From Salticus scenicus (taxonomy: Eukaryota > Arthropoda > Arachnida > Araneae > Salticidae): a stretch of DNA of 64,000 nt. Positions 11,251 through 25,318 of this stretch are shown here, piece by piece. The notes beneath the pieces are model-generated. The model ran no database searches and was not told the origin of the DNA. It saw nothing but the letters and a program-made list of their open reading frames with translations. Location: NCBI GenBank assembly GCA_963930645.1, contig CAWVNO010001151.1:1-64000 (forward strand), read 5' to 3'. Each line of letters opens with the position of its first letter. The first letter of the stretch is position 1. The translations under genes were made by a program, and so were the position numbers.

Positions 11251-14200
11251 GAGCCTAACGATCGCAATCACTTTCAGAATCTGCGAAATATATTCTAGTT
11301 TCATAATAACACCATCGGGAAGTTTGCACGTTGAACCATTTGGCCCGGGGGGCCTTTTTACGCAGACCTTCGGCAGCCGTTCCTACGCTCCGAAAATTTT
11401 TTTCGAGTTTCACATGCCCATCTTCAAACGACGATTCCAAAGCAACTAAAAGAGCCTAAAGATCGCAATCACTTTCAGAATCTGCCAAATATATTCTAGT
11501 TTCATAATAAAACAATCGGGAAGTTTGCACGTTGAACCATTTGGCCCGGGGGGCCTTTTTACGCAGACCTTCGGCAGCCGTTCCTACGCTCCGAAAATTT
11601 TTTTCGAGTTTCACATGCCCATCTTCAAACGACGATTCCCAAGCAACTAAAAGAGCCTAACGTTCGCAATCACTTTCAGAATCTGCGAAATATATTCTAG
11701 TTTCATAATAACACCATCGGGAAGTTTGCACGTTGAACCATTTGGCCCGGGGGGCCTTTTTACGCAGACCTTCGGCAGCCGTTCCTACGCTCCGAAAATT
11801 TTTTTCGAGTTTCACATGCCCATCTTCAAACGACGATTCCAAAGCAACTAAAAGAGCCTAAAGATCGCAATCACTTTCAGAATCTGCCAAATATATTCTA
11901 GTTTCATAATAAAACAATCGGGAAGTTTGCACGTTGAACCATTTTGCCCGGGGGGCCTTTTTACGCAGACCTTCGGCAGCCGTTCCTACGCTCCGAAAAT
12001 TTTTTTCGAGTTTCACATGCCCATCTTCAAACGACGATTCCCAAGCAACTAAAAGAGCCTAACGATCGCAATCACTTTCAGAATCTGCGAAATATATTCT
12101 AGTTTCATAATAACACCATCGGGAAGTTTGCACGTTGAACCATTTGGCCCGGGGGGCCTTTTTACGCAGACCTTCGGCAGCCGTTCCTACGCTCCGAAAA
12201 TTTTTTTCGAGTTTCACATGCCCATCTTCAAACGACGATTCCCAAGCAACTAAAAGAGCCTAACGATCGCAATCACTTTCAGAATCTGCGAAATATATTC
12301 TAGTTTCATAATAACACCATCGGGAAGTTTGCACGTTGAACCATTTGGCCCGGGGGGCCTTTTTACGCAGACCTTCGGCAGCCGTTCCTACGCTCCGAAA
12401 ATTTTTTTCGAGTTTCACATGCCCATCTTCAAACGACGATTCCAAAGCAACTAAAAGAGCCTAAAGATCGCAATCACTTTCAGAATCTGCCAAATATATT
12501 CTAGTTTCATAATAAAACAATCGGGAAGTTTGCACGTTGAACCATTTGGCCCGGGGGGCCTTTTTACGCAGACCTTCGGCAGCCGTTCCTACGCTCCGAA
12601 AATTTTTTTCGAGTTTCACATTCCCATCTTCAAACGACGATTCCCAAGCAACTAAAAGAGCCTAACGATCGCAATCACTTTCAGAATCTGCGAAATATAT
12701 TCTAGTTTCATAATAACACCATCGGGAAGTTTGCACGTTGAACCATTTGGCCCGGGGGGCCTTTTTACGCAGACCTTCGGCAGCCGTTCCTACGCTCCGA
12801 AAATTTTTTTCGAGTTTCACATGCCCATCTTCAAACGACGATTCCAAAGCAACTAAAAGAGCCTAAAGATCGCAATCACTTTCAGAATCTGCCAAATATA
12901 TTCTAGTTTCATAATAAAACAATCGGGAAGTTTGCACGTTGAACCATTTGGCCCGGGGGGCCTTTTTACGCAGACCTTCGGCAGCCGTTCCTACGCTCCG
13001 AAAATTTTTTTCGAGTTTCACATGCCCATCTTCAAACGACGATTCCCAAGCAACTAAAAGAGCCTAACGATCGCAATCACTTTCAGAATCTGCGAAATAT
13101 ATTCTAGTTTCATAATAACACCATCGGGAAGTTTGCACGTTGAACCATTTGGCCCGGGGGGCCTTTTTACGCAGACCTTCGGCAGCCGTTCCTACGCTCC
13201 GAAAATTTTTTTCGAGTTTCACATGCCCATCTTCAAACGACGATTCCAAAGCAACTAAAAGAGCCTAAAGATCGCAATCACTTTCAGAATCTGCCAAATA
13301 TATTCTAGTTTCATAATAAAACAATCGGGAAGTTTGCACGTTGAACCATTTGGCCCGGGGGGCCTTTTTACGCAGACCTTCGGCAGCCGTTCCTACGCTC
13401 CGAAAATTTTTTTCGAGTTTCACATGCCCATCTTCAAACGACGATTCCCAAGCAACTAAAAGAGCCTAACGATCGCAATCACTTTCAGAATCTGCGAAAT
13501 ATATTCTAGTTTCATAATAACACCATCGGGAAGTTTGCACGTTGAACCATTTGGCCCGGGGGTCCTTTTTACGCAGACCTTCGGCAGCCGTTCCTACGCT
13601 CCGAAAATTTTTTTCGAGTTTCACATGCCCATCTTCAAACGACGATTCCAAAGCAACTAAAAGAGCCTAAAGATCGCAATCACTTTCAGAATCTGCCAAA
13701 TATATTCTAGTTTCATAATAAAACAATCGGGAAGTTTGCACGTTGAACCATTTGGCCCGGGGGGCCTTTTTACGCAGACCTTCGGCAGCCGTTCCTACGC
13801 TCCGAAAATTTTTTTCGAGTTTCACATGCCCATCTTCAAACGACGATTCCCAAGCAACTAAAAGAGCCTAACGATCGCAATCACTTTCAGAATCTGCGAA
13901 ATATATTCTAGTTTCATAATAACACCATCGGGAAGTTTGCACGTTGAACCATTTGGCCCGGGGGCCTTTTTACGCAGACCTTCGGCAGCCGTTCCTACGC
14001 TCCGAAAATTTTTTTCGAGTTTCACATGCCCATCTTCAAACGACGATTCCAAAGCAACTAAAAGAGCCTAAAGATCGCAATCACTTTCAGAATCTGCCAA
14101 ATATATTCTAGTTTCATAATAAAACAATCGGGAAGTTTGCACGTTGAACCATTTGGCCCGGGGGGCCTTTTTACGCAGACCTTCGGCAGCCGTTCCTACG

Positions 14201-16475
14201 CTCCGAAAATTTTTTTCGAGTTTCACATGTCCATCTTCAAACGACGATTCCCAAGCAACTAAAAGAGCCTAACGATCGCAATCACTTTCAGAATCTGCGA
14301 AATATATTCTAGTTTCATAATAACACCATCGGGAAGTTTGCACGTTGAACCATTTGGCCCGGGGGGCCTTTTTACGCAGACCTTCGGCAGCCGTTCCTAC
14401 GCTCCGAAAATTTTTTTCGAGTTTCACATGCCCATCTTCAAACGACGATTCCAAAGCAACTAAAAGAGCCTAAAGATCGCAATCACTTTCAGAATCTGCC
14501 AAATATATTCTAGTTTCATAATAAAACAATCGGGAAATTTGCACGTTGAACCATTTGGCCCGGGGGGCCTTTTTACGCAGACCTTCGGCAGCCGTTCCTA
14601 CGCTCCGAAAATTTTTTTCGAGTTTCACATGCCCATCTTCAAACGACGATTCCCAAGCAACTAAAAGAGCCTAACGATCGCAATCACTTTCAGAATCTGC
14701 GAAATATATTCTAGTTTCATAATAACACCATCGGGAAGTTTGCACGTTGAACCATTTGGCCCGGGGGGCCTTTTTACGCAGACCTTCGGCAGCCGTTCCT
14801 ACGCTCCGAAATTTTTTTTCGAGTTTCACATGCCCATCTTCAAACGACGATTCCAAAGCAACTAAAAGAGCCTAAAGATCGCATTCACTTTCAGAATCTG
14901 CCAAATATATTCTAGTTTCATAATAAAACAATCGGGAAGTTTGCACGTTGAACCATTTGGCCCGGGGGGCCTTTTTACGCAGACCTTCGGCAGCCGTTCC
15001 TACGCTCCGAAAATTTTTTTCGAGTTTCACATGCCCATCTTCAAACGACGATTCCCAAGCAACTAAAAGAGCCTAACGATCGCAATCACTTTCAGAATCT
15101 GCGAAATATATTCTAGTTTCATAATAACACCATCGGGAAGTTTGCACGTTGAACCATTTGGCCCGGGGGGCCTTTTTACGCAGACCTTCGGCAGCCGTTC
15201 CTACGCTCCGAAAATTTTTTTCGAGTTTCACATGCCCATCTTCAAACGACGATTCCAAAGCAACTAAAAGAGCCTAAAGATCGCAATCACTTTCAGAATC
15301 TGCCAAATATATTCTAGTTTCATAATAAAACAATCGGGAAGTTTGCACGTTGAACCATTTGGCCCGGGGGGCCTTTTTACGCAGACCTTCGGCAGCCGTT
15401 CCTACGCTCCGAAAATTTTTTTCGAGTTTCACATGCCCATCTTCAAACGACGATTCCCAAGCAACTAAAAGAGCCTAACGATCGCAATCACTTTCAGAAT
15501 CTGCGAAATATATTCTAGTTTCATAATAACACCATCGGGAAGTTTGCACGTTGAACCATTTGGCCTGGGGGGCCTTTTTACGCAGACCTTCGGCAGCCGT
15601 TCCTACGCTCCGAAAATTTTTTTCGAGTTTCACATGCCCATCTTCAAACGACGATTCCAAAGCAACTAAAAGAGCCTAAAGATCGCAATCACTTTCAGAA
15701 TCTGCCAAATATATTCTAGTTTCATAATAAAACAATCGGGAAGTTTGCACGTTGAACCATTTGGCCCGGGGGGCCTTTTTACGCAGACCTTCGGCAGCCG
15801 TTCCTACGCTCCGAAAATTTTTTTCGAGTTTCACATGCCCATCTTCAAACGACGATTCCCAAGCAACTAAAAGAGCCTAACGATCGCAATCACTTTCAGA
15901 ATCTGCGAAATATATTCTAGTTTCATAATAACACCATCGGGAAGTTTGCACGTTGAACCATTTGGCCCGGGGGGCTTTTTTACGCAGACCTTCGGCAGCC
16001 GTTCCTACGCTCCGAAAATTTTTTTCGAGTTTCACATGCCCATCTTCAAACGACGATTCCAAAGCAACTAAAAGAGCCTAAAGATCGCAATCACTTTCAG
16101 AATCTGCCAAATATATTCTAGTTTCATAATAAAACAATCGGGAAGTTTGCACGTTGAACCATTTGGCCCGGGGGGCCTTTTTACGCAGACCTTCGGCAGC
16201 CGTTCCTACGCTCCGAAAATTTTTTTCGAGTTTCACATGCCCATCTTCAAACGACGATTCCCAAGCAACTAAAAGAGCCTAACGATCGCAATCACTTTCA
16301 GAATCTGCGAAATATATTCTAGTTTCATAATAACACCATCGGGAAGTTTGCACGTTGAACCATTTGGCCCGGGGGGCCTTTTTACGCAGACCTTCGGCAG
16401 CCGTTCCTACGCTCCGAAAATTTTTTTCGAGTTTCACATGCCCATCTTCAAACGACGATTCCAAAGCAACTAAAA
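11251..16475. repeat. Regular A-B dimers with one register shift
   Basis: About 26 monomers follow A-B order, apart from the A/B hybrid at 12055. Scattered single variants include CGTTCGC near 11662, CATTTTGCCC near 11940, CACATTCCC near 12618, a five-G run near 13960 and GGCCTGGGG near 15563. I see no longer period in this stretch. Confidence 0.85.
12055..12255 (+). repeat. A/B hybrid monomer, register shift
   Basis: It has an A-type head and a B-type tail, followed by a normal A. No matching segmental duplication was found around it, so the event that made it may be old or may have involved a deletion. Confidence 0.88.
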
Positions 16476-17280
16476 GAGCCTAAAGATCGCAATCGCTTTC
16501 AGAATCTGCCAAATATATTCTAGTTTCATAATAAAACAATCGGGAAGTTTGCACGTTGAACCATTTGGCCCGGGGGGCCTTTTTACGCAGACCTTCGGCA
16601 GCCGTTCCTACGCTCCGAAAATTTTTTTCGAGTTTCACATGCCCATCTTCAAACGACGATTCCCAAGCAACTAAAAGAGCCTAACGATCGCAATCACTTT
16701 CAGAATCTGCGAAATATATTCTAGTTTCATAATAACACCATCGAGAAGTTTGCACGTTGAACCATTTGGCCCGGGGGGCCTTTTTACGCAGACCTTCGGC
16801 AGCCGTTCCTACGCTCCGAAAATTTTTTTCGAGTTTCACATGCCCATCTTCAAACGACGATTCCAAAGCAACTAAAAGAGCCTAAAGATCGCAATCGCTT
16901 TCAGAATCTGCCAAATATATTCTAGTTTCATAATAAAACAATCGGGAAGTTTGCACGTTGAACCATTTGGCCCGGGGGGCCTTTTTACGCAGACCTTCGG
17001 CAGCCGTTCCTACGCTCCGAAAATTTTTTTCGAGTTTCACATGCCCATCTTCAAACGACGATTCCCAAGCAACTAAAAGAGCCTAACGATCGCAATCACT
17101 TTCAGAATCTGCGAAATATATTCTAGTTTCATAATAACACCATCGGGAAGTTTGCACGTTGAACCATTTGGCCCGGGGGGGCCTTTTTACGCAGACCTTC
17201 GGCAGCCGTTCCTACGCTCCGAAAATTTTTTTCGAGTTTCACATGCCCATCTTCAAACGACGATTCCAAAGCAACTAAAA

Positions 17281-17481
17281 GAGCCTAAAGATCGCAATCA
17301 CTTTCAGAATCTGCCAAATATATTCTAGTTTCATAATAAAACAATCGGGAAGTTTGCACGTTGAACCATTTGGCCCGGGGGGCCTTTTTACGCAGACCTT
17401 CGGCAGCCGTTCCTACGCTCCGAAAATTTTTTTCGAGTTTCACATGCCCATCTTCAAACGACGATTCCAAAGCAACTAAAA
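17281..17481 (+). repeat. B/A hybrid monomer
   Basis: Positions 9, 34, 60 and 63 are B-type and 189 is A-type. It follows a 202-bp A monomer with a seven-G run and is followed by a B with GAATTTGCC near 17509. The same hybrid plus marked B pair recurs at 23912-24313. Confidence 0.9.
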
Positions 17482-18687
17482 GAGCCTAAAGATCGCAATC
17501 ACTTTCAGAATTTGCCAAATATATTCTAGTTTCATAATAAAACAATCGGGAAGTTTGCACGTTGAATCATTTGGCCCGGGGGGCCTTTTTACGCAGACCT
17601 TCGGCAGCCGTTCCTACGCTCCGAAAATTTTTTTCGAGTTTCACATGCCCATCTTCAAACGACGATTCCCAAGCAACTAAAAGAGCCTAACGATCGCAAT
17701 CACTTTCAGAATCTGCGAAATATATTCTAGTTTCATAATAACACCATCGGGAAGTTTGCACGTTGAACCATTTGGCCCGGGGGGCCTTTTTACGCAGACC
17801 TTCGGCAGCCGTTCCTACGCTCCGAAAATTTTTTTCGAGTTTCACATGCCCATCTTCAAACGACGATTCCAAAGCAACTAAAAGAGCCTAAAGATCGCAA
17901 TCACTTTCAGAATCTGCCAAATATATTCTAGTTTCATAATAAAACAATCGGGAAGTTTGCACGTTGAACCATTTGGCCCGGGGGGCCTTTTTACGCAGAC
18001 CTTCGGCAGCCGTTCCTACGCTCCGAAAATTTTTTTCGAGTTTCACATGCCCATCTTCAAACGACGATTCCCAAGCAACTAAAAGAGCCTAACGATCGCA
18101 ATCACTTTCAGAATCTGCGAAATATATTCTAGTTTCATAATAACACCATCGGGAAGTTTGCACGTTGAACCATTTGGCCCGGGGGGCCTTTTTACGCAGA
18201 CCTTCGGCAGCCGTTCCTACGCTCCGAAAATTTTTTTCGAGTTTCACATGCCCATCTTCAAACGACGATTCCAAAGCAACTAAAAGAGCCTAAAGATCGC
18301 AATCACTTTCAGAATCTGCCAAATATATTCTAGTTTCATAATAAAACAATCGGGAAGTTTGCACGTTGAACCATTTGGCCCGGGGGGCCTTTTTACGCAG
18401 GCCTTAGGCAGCCGTTCCTACGCTCCGAAAATTTTTTTCGAGTTTCACATGCCCATCTTCAAACGACGATTCCCAAGCAACTAAAAGAGCCTAACGATCG
18501 CAATCACTTTCAGAATCTGCGAAATATATTCTAGTTTCATAATAACACCATCGGGAAGTTTGCACGTTGAACCATTTGGCCCGGGGGCCCTTTTTACGCA
18601 GACTTTCGGCAGCCGTTCCTACGCTCCGAAAATTTTTTTCGAGTTTCACATGCCCATCTTCAAACGACGATTCCAAAGCAACTAAAA

Positions 18688-18888
18688 GAGCCTAAAGATC
18701 GCAATCGCTTTCAGAATCTGCCAAATATATTCTAGTTTCATAATAAAACAATCGGGAAGTTTGCACGTTGAACCATTTGGCCCGGGGGGCCTTTTTACGC
18801 AGACCTTCGGCAGCCGTTCCTACGCTCCGAAATTTTTTTTCGAGTTTCACATGCCCATCTTCAAACAACGATTCCCAAGCAACTAAAA
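18688..18888 (+). repeat. B subtype with three linked variants, copy 1
   Basis: This B monomer combines AATCGCTTTC, an A3T8 run in place of A4T7, and AAACAACG in place of AAACGACG. The same three-variant combination occurs at 20698, 25319, 39583 and 39985, so these copies descend from one founder. Confidence 0.85.
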
Positions 18889-20697
18889 GAGCCTAACGAT
18901 CGCAATCACTTTCAGAATCTGCGAAATATATTCTAGTTTCATAATAACACCATCGGGAAGTTTGCACGTTGAACCATTTGGCCCGGGGGGCCTTTTTACG
19001 CAGACCTTCGGCAGCCGTTCCTACGCTCCGAAAATTTTTTTCGAGTTTCACATGCCCATCTTCAAACGACGATTCCAAAGCAACTAAAAGAGCCTAAAGA
19101 TCGCAATCACTTTCAGAATCTGCCAAATATATTCTAGTTTCATAATAAAACAATCGGGAAGTTTGCACGTTGAACCATTTGGCCCGGGGGGCCTTTTTAC
19201 GCAGACCTTCGGCAGCCGTTCCTACGCTCCGAAAATTTTTTTCGAGTTTCACATGCCCATCTTCAAACGACGATTCCCAAGCAACTAAAAGAGCCTAACG
19301 ATCGCAATCACTTTCAGAATCTGCGAAATATATTCTAGTTTCATAATAACACCATCGGGAAGTTTGCACGTTGAACCATTTGGCCCGGGGGGCTTTTTTA
19401 CGCAGACCTTCGGCAGCCGTTCCTACGCTCCGAAAATTTTTTTCGAGTTTCACATGCCCATCTTCAAACGACGATTCCAAAGCAACTAAAAGAGCCTAAA
19501 GATCGCAATCACTTTCAGAATCTGCCAAATATATTCTAGTTTCATAATAAAACAATCGGGAAGTTTGCACGTTGAACCATTTGGCCCGGGGGGCCTTTTT
19601 ACGCAGACCTTCGGCAGCCGTTCCTACGCTCCGAAAATTTTTTTCGAGTTTCACATGCCCATCTTCAAACGACGATTCCCAAGCAACTAAAAGAGCCTAA
19701 CGATCGCAATCACTTTCAGAATCTGCGAAATATATTCTAGTTTCATAATAACACCATCGGGAAGTTTGCACGTTGAACCATTTGGCCCGGGGGGCCTTTT
19801 TACGCAGACCTTCGGCAGCCGTTCCTACGCTCCGAAAATTTTTTTCGAGTTTCACATGCCCATCTTCAAACGACGATTCCAAAGCAACTAAAAGAGCCTA
19901 AAGATCGCAATCACTTTCAGAATCTGCCAAATATATTCTAGTTTCATAATAAAACAATCGGGAAGTTTGCACGTTGAACCATTTGGCCCGGGGGGCCTTT
20001 TTACGCAGACCTTCGGCAGCCGTTCCTACGCTCCGAAAATTTTTTTCGAGTTTCACATGCCCATCTTCAAACGACGATTCCCAAGCAACTAAAAGAGCCT
20101 AACGGTCGCAATCACTTTCAGAATCTGCGAAATATATTCTAGTTTCATAATAACACCATCGGGAAGTTTGCACGTTGAACCATTTGGCCCGGGGGGCCTT
20201 TTTACGCAGACCTTCGGCAGCCGTTCCTACGCTCCGAAAATTTTATTCGAGTTTCACATGCCCATCTTCAAACGACGATTCCAAAGCAACTAAAAGAGCC
20301 TAAAGATCGCAATCACTTTCAGAATCTGCCAAATATATTCTAGTTTCATAATAAAACAATCGGGAAGTTTGCACGTTGAACCATTTGGCCCGGGGGGCCT
20401 TTTTACGCAGGCCTTCGGCAGCCGTTCCTACGCTCCGAAAATTTTTTTCGAGTTTCACATGCCCATCTTCAAACGACGATTCCCAAGCAACTAAAAGAGC
20501 CTAACGATCGCAATCACTTTCAGAATCTGCGAAATATATTCTAGTTTCATAATAACACCATCGGGAAGTTTGCACGTTGAACCATTTGGCCCGGGGGGCC
20601 TTTTTACGCAGACCTTCGGCAGCCGTTCCTACGCTCCGAAAATTTTTTTCGAGTTTCACATGCCCATCTTCAAACGACGATTCCAAAGCAACTAAAA

Positions 20698-20898
20698 GAG
20701 CCTAAAGATCGCAATCGCTTTCAGAATCTGCCAAATATATTCTAGTTTCATAATAAAACAATCGGGAAGTTTGCACGTTGAACCATTTGGCCCGGGGGGC
20801 CTTTTTACGCAGACCTTCGGCAGCCGTTCCTACGCTCCGAAATTTTTTTTCGAGTTTCACATGCCCATCTTCAAACAACGATTCCCAAGCAACTAAAA
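20698..20898 (+). repeat. B subtype with three linked variants, copy 2
   Basis: It has the same three linked variants as the copy at 18688, 2010 bp upstream. The preceding B monomers of both places also share GCAGGCCTT (near 18398 and 20408), which supports a ten-monomer duplication. Confidence 0.85.
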
Positions 20899-22104
20899 GA
20901 GCCTAACGATCGCAATCACTTTCAGAATCTGCGAAATATATTCTAGTTTCATAATAACACCATCGGGAAGTTTGCACGTTGAACCATTTGGCCCGGGGGG
21001 CCTTTTTACGCAGACCTTCGGCAGCCGTTCCTACGCTCCGAAAATTTTTTTCGAGTTTCACATGCCCATCTTCAAACGACGATTCCAAAGCAACTAAAAG
21101 AGCCTAAAGATCGCAATCACTTTCAGAATCTGCCAAATATATTCTAGTTTCATAATAAAACAATCGGGAAGTTTGCACGTTGAACCATTTGGCCCGGGGG
21201 GCCTTTTTACGCAGACCTTCGGCAGCCGTTCCTACGCTCCGAAAATTTTTTTCGAGTTTCACATGCCCATCTTCAAACGACGATTCCCAAGCAACTAAAA
21301 GAGCCTAACGATCGCAATCACTTTCAGAATCTGCGAAATATATTCTAGTTTCATAATAACACCATCGGGAAGTTTGCACGTTGAACCATTTGGCCCGGGG
21401 GGCCTTTTTACGCAGACCTTCGGCAGCCGTTCCTACGCTCCGAAAATTTTTTTCGAGTTTCACATGCCCATCTTCAAACGACGATTCCAAAGCAACTAAA
21501 AGAGCCTAAAGATCGCAATCACTTTCAGAATCTGCCAAATATATTCTAGTTTCATAATAAAACAATCGGGAAGTTTGCACGTTGAACCATTTGGCCCGGG
21601 GGGCCTTTTTACGCAGACCTTCGGCAGCCGTTCCTACGCTCCGAAAATTTTTTTCGAGTTTCACATGCCCATCTTCAAACGACGATTCCCAAGCAACTAA
21701 AAGAGCCTAACGATCGCAATCACTTTCAGAATCTGCGAAATATATTCTAGTTTCATAATAACACCATCGGGAAGTTTGCACGTTGAACCATTTGGCCCGG
21801 GGGGCCTTTTTACGCAGACCTTCGGCAGCCGTTCCTACGCTCCGAAAATTTTTTTCGAGTTTCACATGCCCATCTTCAAACGACGATTCCAAAGCAACTA
21901 AAAGAGCCTAAAGATCGCAATCGCTTTCAGAATCTGCCAAATATATTCTAGTTTCATAATAAAACAATCGGGAAGTTTGCACGTTGAACCATTTGGCCCG
22001 GGGGGCCTTTTTACGCAGACCTTCGGCAGCCGTTCCTACGCTCCGAAAATTTTTTTCGAGTTTCACATGCCCATCTTCAAACGACGATTCCCAAGCAACT
22101 AAAA

Positions 22105-23309
22105 GAGCCTAACGATCGCAATCACTTTCAGAATCTGCGAAATATATTCTAGTTTCATAATAACACCATCGAGAAGTTTGCACGTTGAACCATTTGGCCC
22201 GGGGGCCTTTTTACGCAGACCTTCGGCAGCCGTTCCTACGCTCCGAAAATTTTTTTCGAGTTTCACATGCCCATCTTCAAACGACGATTCCAAAGCAACT
22301 AAAAGAGCCTAAAGATCGCAATCGCTTTCAGAATCTGCCAAATATATTCTAGTTTCATAATAAAACAATCGGGAAGTTTGCACGTTGAACCATTTGGCCC
22401 GGGGGGCCTTTTTACGCAGACCTTCGGCAGCCGTTCCTACGCTCCGAAAATTTTTTTCGAGTTTCACATGCCCATCTTCAAACGACGATTCCCAAGCAAC
22501 TAAAAGAGCCTAACGATCGCAATCACTTTCAGAATCTGCGAAATATATTCTAGTATCATAATAACACCATCGGGAAGTTTGCACGTTGAACCATTTGGCC
22601 CGGGGGGCCTTTTTACGCAGACCTTCGGCAGCCGTTCCTACGCTCCGAAAATTTTTTTCGAGTTTCACATGCCCATCTTCAAACGACGATTCCAAAGCAA
22701 CTAAAAGAGCCTAAAGATCGCAATCACTTTCAGAATCTGCCAAATATATTCTAGTTTCATAATAAAACAATCGGGAAGTTTGCACGTTGAACCATTTGGC
22801 CCGGGGGGCCTTTTTACGCAGACCTTCGGCAGCCGTTCCTACGCTCCGAAAATTTTCTTCGAGTTTCACATGCCCATCTTCAAACGACGATTCCCAAGCA
22901 ACTAAAAGAGCCTAACGATCGCAATCACTTTCAGAATCTGCGAAATATATTCTAGTTTCATAATAACACCATCGGGAAGTTTGCACGTTGAACCATTTGG
23001 CCCGGGGGGCCTTTTTACGCAGACCTTCGGCAGCCGTTCCTACGCTCCGAAAATTTTTTTCGAGTTTCACATGCCCATCTTCAAACGACGATTCCAAAGC
23101 AACTAAAAGAGCCTAAAGATCGCAATCGCTTTCAGAATCTGCCAAATATATTCTAGTTTCATAATAAAACAATCGGGAAGTTTGCACGTTGAACCATTTG
23201 GCCCGGGGGGCCTTTTTACGCAGACCTTCGGCAGCCGTTCCTACGCTCCGAAAATTTTTTTCGAGTTTCACATGCCCATCTTCAAACGACGATTCCCAAG
23301 CAACTAAAA
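22105..23309. repeat. Six-monomer segment, first copy of a 1205-bp tandem duplication
   Basis: The first A has both ATCGAGAAG and a five-G run, and the next A has CTAGTATCAT near 22553. The same order of variants is found 1205 bp downstream. A private TTTTCTTCG near 22856 is not copied. Confidence 0.87.
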
Positions 23310-24514
23310 GAGCCTAACGATCGCAATCACTTTCAGAATCTGCGAAATATATTCTAGTTTCATAATAACACCATCGAGAAGTTTGCACGTTGAACCATTT
23401 GGCCCGGGGGCCTTTTTACGCAGACCTTCGGCAGCCGTTCCTACGCTCCGAAAATTTTTTTCGAGTTTCACATGCCCATCTTCAAACGACGATTCCAAAG
23501 CAACTAAAAGAGCCTAAAGATCGCAATCGCTTTCAGAATCTGCCAAATATATTCTAGTTTCATAATAAAACAATCGGGAAGTTTGCACGTTGAACCATTT
23601 GGCCCGGGGGGCCTTTTTACGCAGACCTTCGGCAGCCGTTCCTACGCTCCGAAAATTTTTTTCGAGTTTCACATGCCCATCTTCAAACGACGATTCCCAA
23701 GCAACTAAAAGAGCCTAACGATCGCAATCACTTTCAGAATCTGCGAAATATATTCTAGTATCATAATAACACCATCGGGAAGTTTGCACGTTGAACCATT
23801 TGGCCCGGGGGGCCTTTTTACGCAGACCTTCGGCAGCCGTTCCTACGCTCCGAAAATTTTTTTCGAGTTTCACATGCCCATCTTCAAACGACGATTCCAA
23901 AGCAACTAAAAGAGCCTAAAGATCGCAATCACTTTCAGAATCTGCCAAATATATTCTAGTTTCATAATAAAACAATCGGGAAGTTTGCACGTTGAACCAT
24001 TTGGCCCGGGGGGCCTTTTTACGCAGACCTTCGGCAGCCGTTCCTACGCTCCGAAAATTTTTTTCGAGTTTCACATGCCCATCTTCAAACGACGATTCCA
24101 AAGCAACTAAAAGAGCCTAAAGATCGCAATCACTTTCAGAATTTGCCAAATATATTCTAGTTTCATAATAAAACAATCGGGAAGTTTGCACGTTGAACCA
24201 TTTGGCCCGGGGGGCCTTTTTACGCAGACCTTCGGCAGCCGTTCCTACGCTCCGAAAATTTTTTTCGAGTTTCACATGCCCATCTTCAAACGACGATTCC
24301 CAAGCAACTAAAAGAGCCTAACGATCGCAATCACTTTCAGAATCTGCGAAATATATTCTAGTTTCATAATAACACCATCGGGAAGTTTGCACGTTGAACC
24401 ATTTGGCCCGGGGGGCCTTTTTACGCAGACCTTCGGCAGCCGTTCCTACGCTCCGAAAATTTTTTTCGAGTTTCACATGCCCATCTTCAAACGACGATTC
24501 CAAAGCAACTAAAA
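23310..24514. repeat. Second copy of the 1205-bp duplication (first half well matched)
   Basis: ATCGAGAAG with five G near 23374 and CTAGTATCAT near 23757 match the first copy. From 23912 the sequence instead follows the hybrid plus GAATTTGCC pair seen at 17281-17682, so the second half has been overwritten or joined by another event. Confidence 0.78.
23912..24112 (+). repeat. B/A hybrid monomer, copy of the one at 17281
   Basis: It has a B head and an A tail, followed by a B with GAATTTGCC near 24142. The distance to the matching hybrid is 6631 bp, or 33 monomers less two bases in homopolymers. Confidence 0.88.
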
Positions 24515-25318
24515 GAGCCTAAAGATCGCAATCACTTTCAGAATCTGCCAAATATATTCTAGTTTCATAATAAAACAATCGGGAAGTTTGCACGTTGAAC
24601 CATTTGGCCCGGGGGGCCTTTTTACGCAGACCTTCGGCAGCCGTTCCTACGCTCCGAAAATTTTTTTCGAGTTTCACATGCCCATCTTCAAACGACGATT
24701 CCCAAGCAACTAAAAGAGCCTAACGATCGCAATCACTTTCAGAATCTGCGAAATATACTCTAGTTTCATAATAACACCATCGGGAAGTTTGCACGTTGAA
24801 CCATTTGGCCCGGGGGGCCTTTTTACGCAGACCTTCGGCAGCCGTTCCTACGCTCCGAAAATTTTTTTCGAGTTTCACATGCCCATCTTCAAACGACGAT
24901 TCCAAAGCAACTAAAAGAGCCTAAAGATCGCAATCACTTTCAGAATCTGCCAAATATATTCTAGTTTCATAATAAAACAATCGGGAAGTTTGCACGTTGA
25001 ACCATTTGGCCCGGGGGGCCTTTTTACGCAGACCTTCGGCAGCCGTTCCTACGCTCCGAAAATTTTTTTCGAGTTTCACATGCCCATCTTCAAACGACGA
25101 TTCCCAAGCAACTAAAAGAGCCTAACGATCGCAATCACTTTCAGAATCTGCGAAATATATTCTAGTTTCATAATAACACCATCGGGAAGTTTGCACGTTG
25201 AACCATTTGGCCCGGGGGGCCTTTTTACGCAGACCTTCGGCAGCCGTTCCTACGCTCCGAAAATTTTTTTCGAGTTTCACATGCCCATCTTCAAACGACG
25301 ATTCCAAAGCAACTAAAA

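Larger units (their letters stand above)
16476..24112. repeat. Variant-rich stretch with nested duplications
   Basis: Many B monomers here read AATCGCTTTC instead of AATCACTTTC (near 16490, 16895, 18704, 20712, 21920, 22321, 23125 and 23526). Three overlapping duplications are visible: about 2010 bp (18.3-18.9 kb to 20.3-20.9 kb), 1205 bp (22105 to 23310) and 33 monomers (16.5-18.9 kb to 23.1-25.5 kb). The A at 20097 has an A inside the T run. Confidence 0.82.
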
